64,000 nt of DNA from Nocardia sp. BMG111209 (GTDB lineage Bacteria; Actinomycetota; Actinomycetes; Mycobacteriales; Mycobacteriaceae). The notes under the pieces were generated by a model. It did no database searches. It saw only the letters and a list, made by a program, of their open reading frames with translations, and was not told where the DNA came from. Location: the NCBI RefSeq assembly GCF_000381925.1, contig NZ_KB907309.1:1178001-1242000 (forward strand), written 5' to 3'. A program made the position numbers and the translations under genes. Positions within the stretch are counted from its first letter, which is position 1. Each line of letters begins with the position of its first letter. Shown here piece by piece: positions 42,333 to 50,796 of the stretch.

Positions 42333-43424
42333 ATGCACACCATCGTCGTCGGCGGCGGACTGGTGGGACTGACCACCGCGGCCGCCCTGCAGCACATCGG
42401 GCATACGGTCACGGTGCTGGAGCAGGCACCGGAGATCCGTGCCGTCGGAGCGGGTATCGGCCTGTGGGACAACGCCTTACGGGAACTCGACGAACTCGGG
42501 ATCGGCACCCGGGTGCGTGCCCTCGGCCAGGGGATCGAGACCTGGTTCTTCGACCCGGCCGGTCACCCGCTGCGCGCCCCCGGTCGCGACGCGTCCGACC
42601 ACAGCTTCCTGCTGGTCCCGCGGCCCGAATTGAACGCACTGCTCGCCGATCACGTCGGCCGCGACCGAATCACGGTGGGCGCCAAGGTCACCGGATACAC
42701 CGAGGACGCCGGCGGGGTCGTCGTCCGGCTCGCCGAGGGCGACCCGCTGCGTGCCGACCTGCTCGTCGGCGCCGACGGCGTGCACTCCCGCATCCGGGCC
42801 GGCCTGCTGCCGGGCAGCGAGGCTCAGGTACATCAGGGCCATTACGCTTGGCGCGCAATCGTTCCCGCCGCCGGGCGACCCGAGGGCACCGTCCTCACCG
42901 TCGGCCCGGGACGAACCCGCGGCGGCTACGCTCGCGTCGCCGCCGACCGGACCATGTGGATGGTCAACCAATTCGACGCCGGGCCGCTCACCGGCGGTAA
43001 ACGCGACCGCGCTCTACAACGCGCCCACCGGCTGGCCGACGCCGGCTGGCACGAGGATCTGCTCCGCATGATCGCCGATACCCCCGAGGACGCCATCCTG
43101 GAGAACCGGATCATGCGGGTTCCCGCACTGCCGCACTGGACTTCGGACCGCGTCGCTCTGATCGGCGATGCCGCGCACGGTTTGTCCCCGCACATCGCGG
43201 CCGGCGGCACGCTGGGCATCGAGGATGTCGGCGTCCTCCGGGCCGCGCTGTCGGCGAGCCCGGATCCGGCCGCGGCCCTGCCCGCCTACGAGCGTGCGCG
43301 CATCCCCCGTTTCGACCGGATCCGCGAATTCTCCGAATCGGTCGAGAACACCGCCGACGCAGCGGAATTCGCGGAGACCTACGCGGCCTTCAGCCACTGG
43401 ATGCTGACCACGGCTCCGCAATGA
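42333..43424 (+). CDS. FAD-dependent monooxygenase, group A, 363 aa
   Basis: ATG 42333 follows GAAAGGAG. HTIVVGGGLVGLTTAAALQHIGHTVTVLE is the FAD-binding Rossmann motif. LLVGADGVHSRIR is the DG motif that binds FAD and NAD(P)H. RVALIGDAAHGLSPHIAAGGTLGIEDV is the GD motif. These three mark aromatic hydroxylases such as salicylate or 3-hydroxybenzoate hydroxylases. At 363 residues it is compact, like the salicylate/6-hydroxynicotinate type. The substrate is unknown; expression is probably controlled by the divergent LysR regulator. Confidence 0.9.
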   Translation: MHTIVVGGGLVGLTTAAALQHIGHTVTVLEQAPEIRAVGAGIGLWDNALRELDELGIGTRVRALGQGIETWFFDPAGHPLRAPGRDASDHSFLLVPRPELNALLADHVGRDRITVGAKVTGYTEDAGGVVVRLAEGDPLRADLLVGADGVHSRIRAGLLPGSEAQVHQGHYAWRAIVPAAGRPEGTVLTVGPGRTRGGYARVAADRTMWMVNQFDAGPLTGGKRDRALQRAHRLADAGWHEDLLRMIADTPEDAILENRIMRVPALPHWTSDRVALIGDAAHGLSPHIAAGGTLGIEDVGVLRAALSASPDPAAALPAYERARIPRFDRIREFSESVENTADAAEFAETYAAFSHWMLTTAPQ

Positions 43425-43474
43425 TCAACGGCGGCAACAGGTTACGGTGGTGTTCCCGGTGAAGGGTGATCCCG

Positions 43475-44635
43475 TCAGTCACGGCGGTGGCGCAGGGTGG
43501 CCGCCCGGAGCGTGAGGTGATTGCGTTCGGCGAGGTTCTGCGCCTGCGCGGCGGCCCGGACATAGAGTTCGGCCGCGGTATCGCGATCACCGGCTTGTTC
43601 GTGCAGGTAGGCGGCAGAAGCGGTGTAGCGGGGCAGTTCCGGATCGAGTTCGGCGAGGGCGGCGAGACCCGCCCGCGGGCCGTCCGCCTCGCCGACCGCG
43701 ACCGCGCGGTTCAACCGCGCGATCGGGCTGCCGGTGATGCGGACCAGTTCGTCGTACCACTCGACGATCTGCACCCAGTCGGTCTCGTCCGCGGCCTGCG
43801 CATCCGCGTGCAGCGCCGCGATCGCGGCCTGCGCCTGATACTCGCCGAGCCGATCGCGGGCCAGCGCCGCCTGCAGGATGCCGACCCCTTCGGCGATCAG
43901 ATCGCGCCGCCACCGGCCGCGATCCTGTTCGGCCAGCGGTACCAGGCTGCCGTCGGGGCGAGTGCGGGCGTCGCGCCGAGCATGATGCAGCAGGAACAAC
44001 GCCAGCAACCCCGCGACCTCCGGGGCATCGGTCATCGCGGCCAGCTGCCGGGCCAGCCGGATCGCCTCCGCGGCCAGGTCGACGTCACCGCTGTACCCCT
44101 CGTTGAACACCAGATACAGCACCCGCAGCACGGTGGCCAGATCTCCGGGTCGATCGAGCCGCACGTCGCCGACGGTCCGTTTGGCCCGGCTGATCCGCTG
44201 GGCCATCGTCGCCTCCGGCACGAGATAGGCCTGCGCGATCTGCCGGGTGGTGAGGCCGCCGACAGCCCGCAGCGTCAACGCGACCGCCGCGGCCGGCGAC
44301 AACCGCGGGTGCGCACACAGGAAATAGAGCCGCAGCGTCTCGTCCACCGCGACGGCCGGTCCCGGCGGCGGCTCGTCCGCGACCAGTTGTTCGCGGCGGC
44401 GTCGTGCGGTGTCGGAGCGGGTGAGGTCGAGGAAACAGCGCCACGCGGTGGTGATCAGCCAGCCCAGCGGCTCGGCCGGCGGCCGCCGCGGCCACGTCTC
44501 GACGGCCCGGATCAGCGCCTCCTGGACGGCATCCTCCGCGGTCGCGAAATCCGCCCCGCGGTGGACGAGGGCCGTCAGCACACCGGGAATCAATTCCCGC
44601 AGCCGGCCCGCGTCCACCGCGTCGGCGCCCGTCAT
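43475..44635 (-). CDS. ECF sigma factor with C-terminal TPR-like domain (ECF42/SigG-DGPF type), 386 aa
   Basis: ATG 44635 overlaps the upstream YCII/DGPF gene by 4 bp (ATGA). Region 2 is in FATAEDAVQEALIRAVETWPRRPPAEPLGWLITTAWR and region 4 in LTLRAVGGLTTRQIAQAYLVPEATMAQRISRAKRTV. A further 200 residues (LRVLYLVFNEGYSGDVDLAAEAIRLARQLA, then helical repeats) are the DUF6596/TPR-like extension of the ECF42 group. These sigma factors lack an anti-sigma factor and are encoded with DGPF proteins, exactly as here. They are linked to stress or antibiotic responses in Streptomyces. Confidence 0.92.
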   Translation of the reverse strand: MTGADAVDAGRLRELIPGVLTALVHRGADFATAEDAVQEALIRAVETWPRRPPAEPLGWLITTAWRCFLDLTRSDTARRRREQLVADEPPPGPAVAVDETLRLYFLCAHPRLSPAAAVALTLRAVGGLTTRQIAQAYLVPEATMAQRISRAKRTVGDVRLDRPGDLATVLRVLYLVFNEGYSGDVDLAAEAIRLARQLAAMTDAPEVAGLLALFLLHHARRDARTRPDGSLVPLAEQDRGRWRRDLIAEGVGILQAALARDRLGEYQAQAAIAALHADAQAADETDWVQIVEWYDELVRITGSPIARLNRAVAVGEADGPRAGLAALAELDPELPRYTASAAYLHEQAGDRDTAAELYVRAAAQAQNLAERNHLTLRAATLRHRRD

Positions 44636-45039
44636 TCGGTGACGGTCGGCGGGTGGGTGAGGAACGGCCGCAGTTCCAGCCATTCGTGGATCGGCGCGCC
44701 ACCCGCCCCCGGCGCCGCCGACAACTCCCCGGCCAGTTCGACGGCCCGCTCGTGCGAGTCCACATCGATGACCATCCAGCCCGCGATCAGATCCTTGGTC
44801 TCCGCGAACGGACCATCGGTGACCGCCGGCTTACCGGGCCCGTCGTACCGGACCCATTCCCCCTCCGGCGCCAGCGCCTGCGCATCGACGAATTCCCCGG
44901 TCTCCACGAGCCGCCCCGAGAAATCCTGCATGTACTTGATATGCGCCGCGACCTCATCGGGCGTCCACTGATCCATCGGCGCACAGTTCTCCGGCACCGG
45001 CGCGCCACGGTAATGCTTGAGGAGCAGGTACTTTGCCAT
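44632..45039 (-). CDS. YCII/DGPF-domain protein, 135 aa
   Basis: ATG 45039 begins MAKYLLLKHYRG; GAGAATGTC upstream gives a modest ribosome-binding site. VTDGPFAETKDLIAGWMVIDVDS carries the DGPF signature of PF03795, with the conserved His and Asp of the YCII ferredoxin-like fold. Its gene overlaps the ECF42 sigma gene, so the pair is co-transcribed and co-translated. The biochemical role of DGPF proteins is unsettled. Confidence 0.92.
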   Translation of the reverse strand: MAKYLLLKHYRGAPVPENCAPMDQWTPDEVAAHIKYMQDFSGRLVETGEFVDAQALAPEGEWVRYDGPGKPAVTDGPFAETKDLIAGWMVIDVDSHERAVELAGELSAAPGAGGAPIHEWLELRPFLTHPPTVTE

Positions 45040-45326
45040 GACATTCTCCTGTCGAGTCACGATCCGGTTGATCGCTCACCCCTGGAACGGAGCCGTCACC
45101 ACATTCTCGACATCCCCGCCGATATTTTTTCCGGGATTCCGCGGCGACAGCGGACGGGCCGGGTCGGTCCGCCTGCTCTGTTGCCGGACGGCGTGCGGAT
45201 TCAGATCGTAGTGCGTCACGGACAGCGGGTCGGACAGCGCGGGCCGGGAGCGTACCCGGGCCTGTTCGGCGGAAGTCAGCGACCGCCCCGCGTCGTGACA
45301 CAGCCACGACCGTCGTTCGATCCGGT

Positions 45327-45710
45327 TCAGAGGTTGATCGAACCGAAGTTGTCGCCGCGGATGTTGATCTGCTTGGCGTGGTCGAAGGCCTGTGCGACGA
45401 ATCCGTCGGCCACCGGGTCTCGCCGGGCCAGTGAGACGAGTCGGACGACCTCGGAGCCGAAGTCCGGATCTGCCTGGGCCGCATCGGCGATCCGGGTCGC
45501 GACTGCCGAGCGGTCGGCTTCGGTGGGGGTGGTCGCCAACCTCGCGACGGCTGTCTCGGCCTCGGTATCACCGTGCAGTTTCGCGGCGATCACCGTACGC
45601 AGATGCTTCATCGCGTTCCATCCGCTCTCGCCGGCGTCCTTCGCGAAGCCCTCCCCGAACTTCGACGCCAGCAGTGCCGCCGCCGCGATACCGAGTGATA
45701 TCGGCTCCAT
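45327..45710 (-). CDS. hypothetical protein with hydrophobic N-terminus and NIRGDNFGSINL end, 127 aa
   Basis: ATG 45710 is preferred over GTG 45716 two codons earlier. Residues 4-18 (PISLGIAAAALLASK) are hydrophobic and followed by an amphipathic region (FGEGFAKDAGESGWNAMKHLRTVIAAKLHGD). The middle is a helical Ala/Asp/Glu domain with regularly spaced Leu and Val. The protein ends AFDHAKQINIRGDNFGSINL. The closing pattern N-I/V-x-G-D-N-x-G-x-I-N is seen in many short actinobacterial proteins associated with effector or conflict systems, but that is recollection and no function is claimed. It stands alone between the DGPF-sigma pair and dnaB. Confidence 0.7.
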   Translation of the reverse strand: MEPISLGIAAAALLASKFGEGFAKDAGESGWNAMKHLRTVIAAKLHGDTEAETAVARLATTPTEADRSAVATRIADAAQADPDFGSEVVRLVSLARRDPVADGFVAQAFDHAKQINIRGDNFGSINL

Positions 45711-45764
45711 ACCCACCCCCGTGCAGACGAATTCCCGAGCCCACCCAGATGATAGCCGGGGAGC

Positions 45765-48143
45765 TTATCCGCGGGCCATGTCGACGAACCGGCTCAGGTG
45801 CAGCTGGTGGGCGACGGTGATGGTCGCGGTCGGGCCGTTACGGTGCTTGCCGAGGATGAGGTCGGCCTCGCCGCCGCGGGGGTCGTCGCGCTCGAACGCG
45901 TCGGGGCGGTGCAGCAGGATGACCATGTCGGCGTCCTGTTCCAGCGAACCGGACTCACGGAGGTCGGAGACCATGGGCCGCTTGTCGGTTCGCTGTTCGG
46001 GACCACGGTTCAGCTGACTGATCGCGACCACCGGAACCTCGAGTTCCTTCGCCAGCAGCTTGAGGCTTCGGGAGAATTCCGAGACTTCCTGCTGCCGGGA
46101 TTCGACCTTCTTACCGGAGGTCATCAGCTGGAGGTAGTCGACCACCACCAGGCGTAGGTCGGCCCGCTGCTTGAGCCGCCGGGCCTTCGCCCGGATCTCC
46201 ATCATGGTCATATTCGGCGAATCGTCCACGAACAGTGGGGCTTCGCTGATCTCGCTCATCCGCCGCGCGAGCTTGGTCCAGTCGTCGTCGCTCATCCGCC
46301 CCGACCGCATGTCACCGAGCTTGATCTTCGCCTCCGCCGACAGCAGACGCATCACGATCTCGGTGCGGCTCATTTCCAGCGAGAAGATGACACTCGCCAA
46401 CCCGTGTTTGATCGAGCAACTCCGCATGAAATCCATTCCCAGCGTGGAGTTGTGGGTCGGGATCATGGCGCGGCCGGCCAGGTACAGGTGGTCGGGGTTG
46501 TCGACCTCGACGCAGCGCACCGGGACGCTCTCGACGAGCCGGACGTCGACCACATACCGGGAGCCGGATCGCGCGGGGTTGCCGGCGGCGCGGCGTTCCT
46601 TGTGCAGCAGGTGCTTCCGATGCAATCCGAAGACCTGATCGTCGGTGGCGAAGGTCAGTGTGACAGCGGTCGACGACGCTTCCGATCGTCCGCGAACCCG
46701 TTCGGTGGTGCGGTGGCAACGGTAGCCGAGGCCGACGATCAATTCCTCGACATCCTGTGCCAACCGCTGATCGGTCACGGCGAATTGGACCGAGCCGCCG
46801 TGGGTCACGGTTCCGTCGGTGTCCAGCAGCCCGGCGAGCAGGGCTCGTCGCTGGGCCTCGGAGGAGCGGAGGTATTGGATCGGAATGTGCTCGGCGCGCA
46901 GTACGCCCAGGGTTACGGTGCCGGAGGGCCCCGCGACGATGCCCTCCGCCTCGATGCGGGCGACGATCTCCGGGTCGGTTGTGGTCGGTCGGGCCGCTGC
47001 CGAGGTGCCGTCACCGAGCCAGGCGCCGAGGGTGTACGGCGGTACGAGGAGATCCCGGTGCGGCAGTTGCAGTGGGGCGGTATTGGTCACCGAATGGTTG
47101 AGACGCCGGTCGGCTGTGGGGCAGCGCAGCGTGGCGGCGATCTCGGCGGTGGTGCGGACGGCCGCGAAGGTTCGCTGGTCGCGGTATCGGCCGTATCCGC
47201 TCGCGGCCTGCTGGGCCGACCGCCGGGATGCCCGGGTCTCGGTCAGCCATTGATGCTGCTCGTCCGCGACGATGACTGTCCCGTCGGAGAATTCGACCTC
47301 GTAGCAGGGCCGGTCGAGCAATGTCTCGGTGGCTGCGACGACGCGGGTCGGGTGGCCGTGCGCGTCCAGCAATCGGTCGCCGACCGCGACTTCGCCCATC
47401 GTGGTCCAGCCGGTGGGTGTGGGCAGGGGGGTGTCGAGGGCGAGCGCCTTGCCGACGCCCGGGCGGGCCGCGACGATGATCATCTGGCCGGGGTGGAGGC
47501 CGTTGGTGATCTCGTCGAGTTCGGTGAAACCGGTGGGGACGCCGAGGGACATGCCGCCGCGGCTGGCGATGGAGTCGATCTCGTCCATCGTGGGCTGCAG
47601 CAGTTCTTCCAGGGGGCTGTAGTCCTCGCTGGAGCGCCGTTCGGTGACCTCGTAGATCTCGGCCTGCGCGCGGTCGACGACCTCGGCCACGTCCTGGCCG
47701 TCGGCGCCGGCGTAGCCGTATTGCACGATGCGCGTGCCGGCTTCGACGAGGCGGCGCAGGATCGCCTTCTCCGCAACGATTTCCGCGTAGTACGAGGCGT
47801 TGGCGGCGGTGGGGACGGTCTGGGTCAGGGTGACCAGGTAGGGCGGGCCGCCGATGCGCTTGAGTTCGCCGCGGCGGTCGAGGGAGGCGGCGACGGTGAC
47901 CGGGTCGGCCGGTTCGCCGCGGCCGTACAGGTCGAGGATGGAGTCGTAGACGGCCTGGTGGGCCGGTCGGTAGAAATCGCCGGGGCGCAACACTTCCACG
48001 ACGTCGGCGATGGCGTCCTTGCTGAGCAGCATGCCGCCCAGTACCGACTGCTCGGCCGCCATGTCGTGGGGTGGCTGCCGGCCGAAATCCTCTCCGGGAG
48101 CATCCGAATACTCCGAGTGCCCGCGATCATCGACGACTGCCAC
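45765..48143 (-). CDS. dnaB: replicative DNA helicase DnaB interrupted by an intein, 792 aa precursor
   Basis: GTG 48143 follows GAGAGGACGG. The exteins are residues 1-232 and 566-792, 459 residues after splicing, the normal DnaB size. The N-terminal domain begins PPHDMAAEQSVLGGMLLS and the RecA-like domain runs from VPTGFTELDEITNGLHPGQ. The intein (233-565) splits Walker A between GVGK and STLGMDF. Walker B is LVVVDYLQLM and the arginine-finger region is GKHRNGPT. DnaB unwinds DNA at the replication fork. As in mycobacteria, it lies after rplI. Confidence 0.97.
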   Translation of the reverse strand: MAVVDDRGHSEYSDAPGEDFGRQPPHDMAAEQSVLGGMLLSKDAIADVVEVLRPGDFYRPAHQAVYDSILDLYGRGEPADPVTVAASLDRRGELKRIGGPPYLVTLTQTVPTAANASYYAEIVAEKAILRRLVEAGTRIVQYGYAGADGQDVAEVVDRAQAEIYEVTERRSSEDYSPLEELLQPTMDEIDSIASRGGMSLGVPTGFTELDEITNGLHPGQMIIVAARPGVGKALALDTPLPTPTGWTTMGEVAVGDRLLDAHGHPTRVVAATETLLDRPCYEVEFSDGTVIVADEQHQWLTETRASRRSAQQAASGYGRYRDQRTFAAVRTTAEIAATLRCPTADRRLNHSVTNTAPLQLPHRDLLVPPYTLGAWLGDGTSAAARPTTTDPEIVARIEAEGIVAGPSGTVTLGVLRAEHIPIQYLRSSEAQRRALLAGLLDTDGTVTHGGSVQFAVTDQRLAQDVEELIVGLGYRCHRTTERVRGRSEASSTAVTLTFATDDQVFGLHRKHLLHKERRAAGNPARSGSRYVVDVRLVESVPVRCVEVDNPDHLYLAGRAMIPTHNSTLGMDFMRSCSIKHGLASVIFSLEMSRTEIVMRLLSAEAKIKLGDMRSGRMSDDDWTKLARRMSEISEAPLFVDDSPNMTMMEIRAKARRLKQRADLRLVVVDYLQLMTSGKKVESRQQEVSEFSRSLKLLAKELEVPVVAISQLNRGPEQRTDKRPMVSDLRESGSLEQDADMVILLHRPDAFERDDPRGGEADLILGKHRNGPTATITVAHQLHLSRFVDMARG
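46449..47447 (-). mobile_element. class-3-type DnaB intein with LAGLIDADG endonuclease, 333 aa
   Basis: The intein starts at Ala233 (ALALDTPLPTPTGW), not Cys or Ser, and ends in PTHN565 followed by Ser566. Class 3 inteins lack the N-terminal nucleophile and use a Trp-Cys-Thr triad instead: Trp299 (DEQHQWL, block B), Cys544 (VPVRCVEVDN, block F) and Thr563 (IPTHN, block G) are all present. LGAWLGDGT (373-380) and LLAGLLDTDGT (435-445) are the two LAGLIDADG endonuclease motifs with their acidic residues, so homing may still be active. DnaB inteins of this class are known from Nocardia and mycobacteria. Confidence 0.93.
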
Positions 48144-48797
48144 CAGACTCGACCGTCCTCTCTCACCACGCCCGGCTCGCGGACCTTCCGATGCCGCCGG
48201 CGACGACATCCGACGATGATGTTGTACGCCTGGGCACTGACATTCGCGCCGCTGCCCGCGCGTCACCTCGGCCGCAGCCGCATTCCCGCAGGGCAGTCGC
48301 AGCAAACCGAGGGTGCGCGGTGCAAGCTTCGCCGAATGCCCTGTTCCGAGCGTCCGATCACCGCACCGGGGAAGAACCTAGGGGACCGGGCTGGGGACTA
48401 CAAACGCTTCTGTGTGCAGACCTGTGGATAAACTGGGCACAGTTCACCTGCTGTTGTGCACCCCCTGTGCACTACTTGGGGACAACTGGCTCGAATCCTG
48501 CACGAACTCCAGGTAGATCTGTGTTCTGTGGGTTGTGCATTTGTGGATCAAATTCCCTACGGCGTGTCGTTCGAGGTGAACGGCCGGGCGTGTTGGGTTA
48601 ACAAGTGTGCGCGCGCTGTGTGACTGCCGACACAATACGGTCGGTCGGTTCTCGAGTTGTCCACATATCCGCAGGACCTGCGGATAAATGCGGCGCCGAT
48701 GCGGCGTGGGTCACAATTCGCCGGGCAGTGATCTGTGACGGGTCATCTGTGAATCACCGGCTAACTATCCGCAAATAAAGAGCGCGCGCAGGAGAAA
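48144..48797. other. gene-free region upstream of dnaB with DnaA-box-like 9-mers
   Basis: About 650 bp without a gene. Perfect or near DnaA boxes occur at 48423-48431 (TTATCCACA on the minus strand), 48477-48485 (TTGTCCCCA, minus), 48542-48550 (TGATCCACA, minus), 48657-48665 (TTGTCCACA, plus), 48679-48687 (TTATCCGCA, minus) and 48765-48773 (CTATCCGCA, plus). TATCCGCAG-GAC-CTGCGGATA at 48666-48686 is a perfect dyad. The stretch 48420-48780 is less GC-rich than its surroundings. Control of dnaB by DnaA is possible; the chromosomal origin is expected beside dnaA/dnaN, which are not here. Confidence 0.55.
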
Positions 48798-48827
48798 GCC
48801 ACCCCCGTACCGAGATACGGAGGTGGC
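48798..48827 (-). terminator. terminator of the rpsF-ssb-rpsR-rplI operon
   Basis: GCCACC (48798-48803) pairs with GGTGGC (48822-48827), and inside them CGTA with TACG. Read on the minus strand, the stem-loop is followed by TTTCTCC and, further on, CTCTTTATTTG. It begins 66 bp after the rplI stop and separates the ribosomal operon from dnaB. Confidence 0.75.
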
Positions 48828-48892
48828 CTGTCCGAAAGGGTGGCGGCGCCACCGGGCGAGCGGGCGGTACCCGAACGAGTACCGCCGCAGCA

Positions 48893-49348
48893 TCACTCGC
48901 CGGCGACGACCTGCAGGTCGAACTTCGCGACCACGTCGGGGTGCAGGTGCACCGAGACGGTGTGCTTGCCGGTGCTCTTGATGTGCGCCTTCGGCAGTTC
49001 GATGCTGCGCTTGTCGACGACCGGGCCACCGGCCGACTTGAGCGCGGCGGCGACGTCGGACGGGGTGACCGAGCCGAACAGCTTGCCGGTGCCCGCGGTC
49101 TTGACCGTCAGCGAGACCGACTCCAGGCCCTGAATGGCCTGCTTCAGCTCGTTGGCATGGTCCAGATCGCGCACGCGACGGGCCTCCTGGGCCCGGCGGA
49201 TGCCCGCGACCTGCTTCTCCGCGCCCCGAGTGGCGACGATCGCCAGGCCGCGCGGCAGCAGGTAGTTGCGGCCGTAACCGTCCTTGACCTCCACGGCGTC
49301 GCCGGGAGCGCCGAGGTTGTCCACATCAGCGGTAAGAATGAGCTTCAT
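48893..49348 (-). CDS. rplI: 50S ribosomal protein L9, 151 aa
   Basis: [43 protein letters not shown] is the conserved N-terminal RNA-binding domain of L9. The long connecting helix (residues 50-80) leads to the C-terminal domain with the [19 protein letters not shown] ending. The length is normal. It is the last gene of the rpsF-ssb-rpsR-rplI cluster, 14 bp after rpsR, and binds 23S rRNA at the base of the L1 stalk. Confidence 0.98.
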   Translation of the reverse strand: MKLILTADVDNLGAPGDAVEVKDGYGRNYLLPRGLAIVATRGAEKQVAGIRRAQEARRVRDLDHANELKQAIQGLESVSLTVKTAGTGKLFGSVTPSDVAAALKSAGGPVVDKRSIELPKAHIKSTGKHTVSVHLHPDVVAKFDLQVVAGE

Positions 49349-49362
49349 CGTGTGCCTCCCTC

Positions 49363-49614
49363 TCAGCGAGCCGTGGACACGTACGGCAGCAGCGCCACTT
49401 CGCGGCTGTTCTTCACCGCGATGGCGATGTCACGCTGGTGCTGCACGCAGTTGCCGGTGACCCGACGGGCACGGATCTTGCCGCGGTCGCTGACGTACTT
49501 GCGCAGCAACGCCGTGTCCTTGTAGTCGATCTCGACGGCCTTGCCTTTGCCTTCCTTGCAGAAGGTGCACGCCTTCTTCTTCAGCACCTTTTCGCGCGCC
49601 GGTGCTTTGGCCAT
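49363..49614 (-). CDS. rpsR: 30S ribosomal protein S18, zinc-type, 83 aa
   Basis: The protein has [44 protein letters not shown], the S18 core that pairs with S6 on the platform of the small subunit. CTFC plus a downstream Cys in TGNCVQHQ makes a zinc-binding (C+) paralogue, like mycobacterial RpsR1; such genomes often also hold a Cys-free S18 under zinc control elsewhere. It lies 56 bp after ssb. Confidence 0.97.
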   Translation of the reverse strand: MAKAPAREKVLKKKACTFCKEGKGKAVEIDYKDTALLRKYVSDRGKIRARRVTGNCVQHQRDIAIAVKNSREVALLPYVSTAR

Positions 49615-49670
49615 TTTTCTCTACTCCGTCATGTCTGGGAGCCGCATCCGCGGACCCGAGCGTAAGCCGT

Positions 49671-50228
49671 CTAGAACGGCGGTTCGTCGTCCATCTGGCC
49701 GCCCCCGAAGGAGCCGGCCGCAGGGGCGCTGCCCCAGGGGTCGTCGCCGGCACTCTGGCCGCGACCACCACCGGAGCCGCTGAAACCCCCACCTCCGCCA
49801 CCGGAATTGGAATTGGAGTTGGAGTTGCCGCCGCCGAAGCCGCCGCCACCTCCACCTCCGCCACGCGTGGTCTTGTTGACCTTCGCGGTGGCGTAACGCA
49901 GGGAGGGACCCACCTCGTCGACCTCGAGCTCGACGACCGAGCGCTTCTCACCCTCGCGGGTCTCGTATGAGCGCTGCTTCAGCCGTCCGCTGACGATGAC
50001 ACGTGAGCCGCGAGTGAGGCTCTCGGCGACGTTCTCCGCCGCCTCGCGCCAGATGTTGCAGCGCAGGAACAGTGCCTCGCCGTCTTTCCACTCGTTGCTC
50101 TGCCGGTCGAACACGCGCGGGGTCGAGGCGACGGTGAAATTGGCCACCGCCGCGCCCGCGGGTGTGAATCGAAGCTCGGGGTCCGCCGTCAAATTGCCGA
50201 TGACGGTGATGACCGTGTCGCCTGCCAT
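49671..50228 (-). CDS. ssb: single-stranded DNA-binding protein, 185 aa
   Basis: ATG 50228 follows AGGAGGAACCC. The OB fold ([35 protein letters not shown] and onward to residue 115) is followed by a flexible tail: Gly runs, a NSNSNSNS stretch and more Gly. The tail ends in the acidic tip MDDEPPF, which docks partner proteins. The tail DNA contains short repeats (GGN and AATTCC/AACTCC words). The tip agrees with the universal SSB ending. Its place between rpsF and rpsR is standard. Confidence 0.98.
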   Translation of the reverse strand: MAGDTVITVIGNLTADPELRFTPAGAAVANFTVASTPRVFDRQSNEWKDGEALFLRCNIWREAAENVAESLTRGSRVIVSGRLKQRSYETREGEKRSVVELEVDEVGPSLRYATAKVNKTTRGGGGGGGGFGGGNSNSNSNSGGGGGGFSGSGGGRGQSAGDDPWGSAPAAGSFGGGQMDDEPPF

Positions 50229-50335
50229 GGGTTCCTCCTGCTTTCCGGTGCAGTCCGCGTGCACCCGTCGGTTGCGCTAGAGCCTAGAGACAGACTCCGA
50301 CGTGTAACCGGTGCGGTCACGCGAACACAGGGGAT

Positions 50336-50623
50336 TTACTTGCCGTGGCGCAGGACCTTGGTGCGCAGCACGGTCTCGTTCAGCCCCAGCTGGCGGTCGA
50401 GCTCACTCACGGTGGCCGGCTCGGCGGTCAGATCGACGACCGCGTAGATGCCTTCGCTCTGCTTGGCGATCTCGTAGGCCAGGCGACGCCGGCCCCAGAT
50501 GTCGACCTTGTCGATCTTGCCGCCTTGTTGCGGGACCACGGAGAGCAGCTTGTCCAGGTTCGGACCGACAGTGCGCTCGTCCAGGGTCGGATCGAGGATG
50601 ACCATCACTTCATAATGACGCAC
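50336..50623 (-). CDS. rpsF: 30S ribosomal protein S6, 95 aa
   Basis: GTG 50623 follows a near-perfect [37 protein letters not shown], then [26 protein letters not shown], is the S6 fold. S6 binds S18 and 16S rRNA. It is the first gene of the operon, 107 bp before ssb. A leader hairpin upstream may be the site of autogenous control. Confidence 0.98.
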   Translation of the reverse strand: MRHYEVMVILDPTLDERTVGPNLDKLLSVVPQQGGKIDKVDIWGRRRLAYEIAKQSEGIYAVVDLTAEPATVSELDRQLGLNETVLRTKVLRHGK

Positions 50624-50656
50624 GGGAACCCATCACCTCCTGTGGACTGGAAACGG

Positions 50657-50673
50657 CCACGGACGGTCCGTGG
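50657..50673 (-). promoter_or_regulatory. hairpin in the rpsF leader
   Basis: On the minus strand CCACGGAC and GTCCGTGG flank a single C, giving a compact stem with an ACCGT top about 15 bp before the rpsF Shine-Dalgarno. In many bacteria the S6:S18 complex binds a leader hairpin with an exposed CCG and represses its own mRNA. This hairpin shows a CCG at the top, so it is a candidate, but the full published structure is not evident. Confidence 0.4.
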
Positions 50674-50796
50674 CAGGAGGGGTCGTTGCGTCGGCAACCC
50701 GGTAAGGCTACATGAGCGCAGGTACATCCCCGAAATCGGGGCACCGGGGAAAGAAGTAGGCGGCGCTGATCGGGTAGTCCCCCTATCGTGGTGCCC

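Noticed and set aside
45040..45326. Extra small gene between the DGPF gene and the hypothetical protein
   Set aside because: Open frames here are out of phase with any ribosome-binding site and show no domain; the gap is best read as the promoter of the DGPF-sigma pair.
48420..48780. Chromosomal origin of replication
   Set aside because: DnaA-box-like 9-mers are present, but dnaA, dnaN and rpmH, which flank the origin in this order, are absent. The region is better read as the dnaB promoter.
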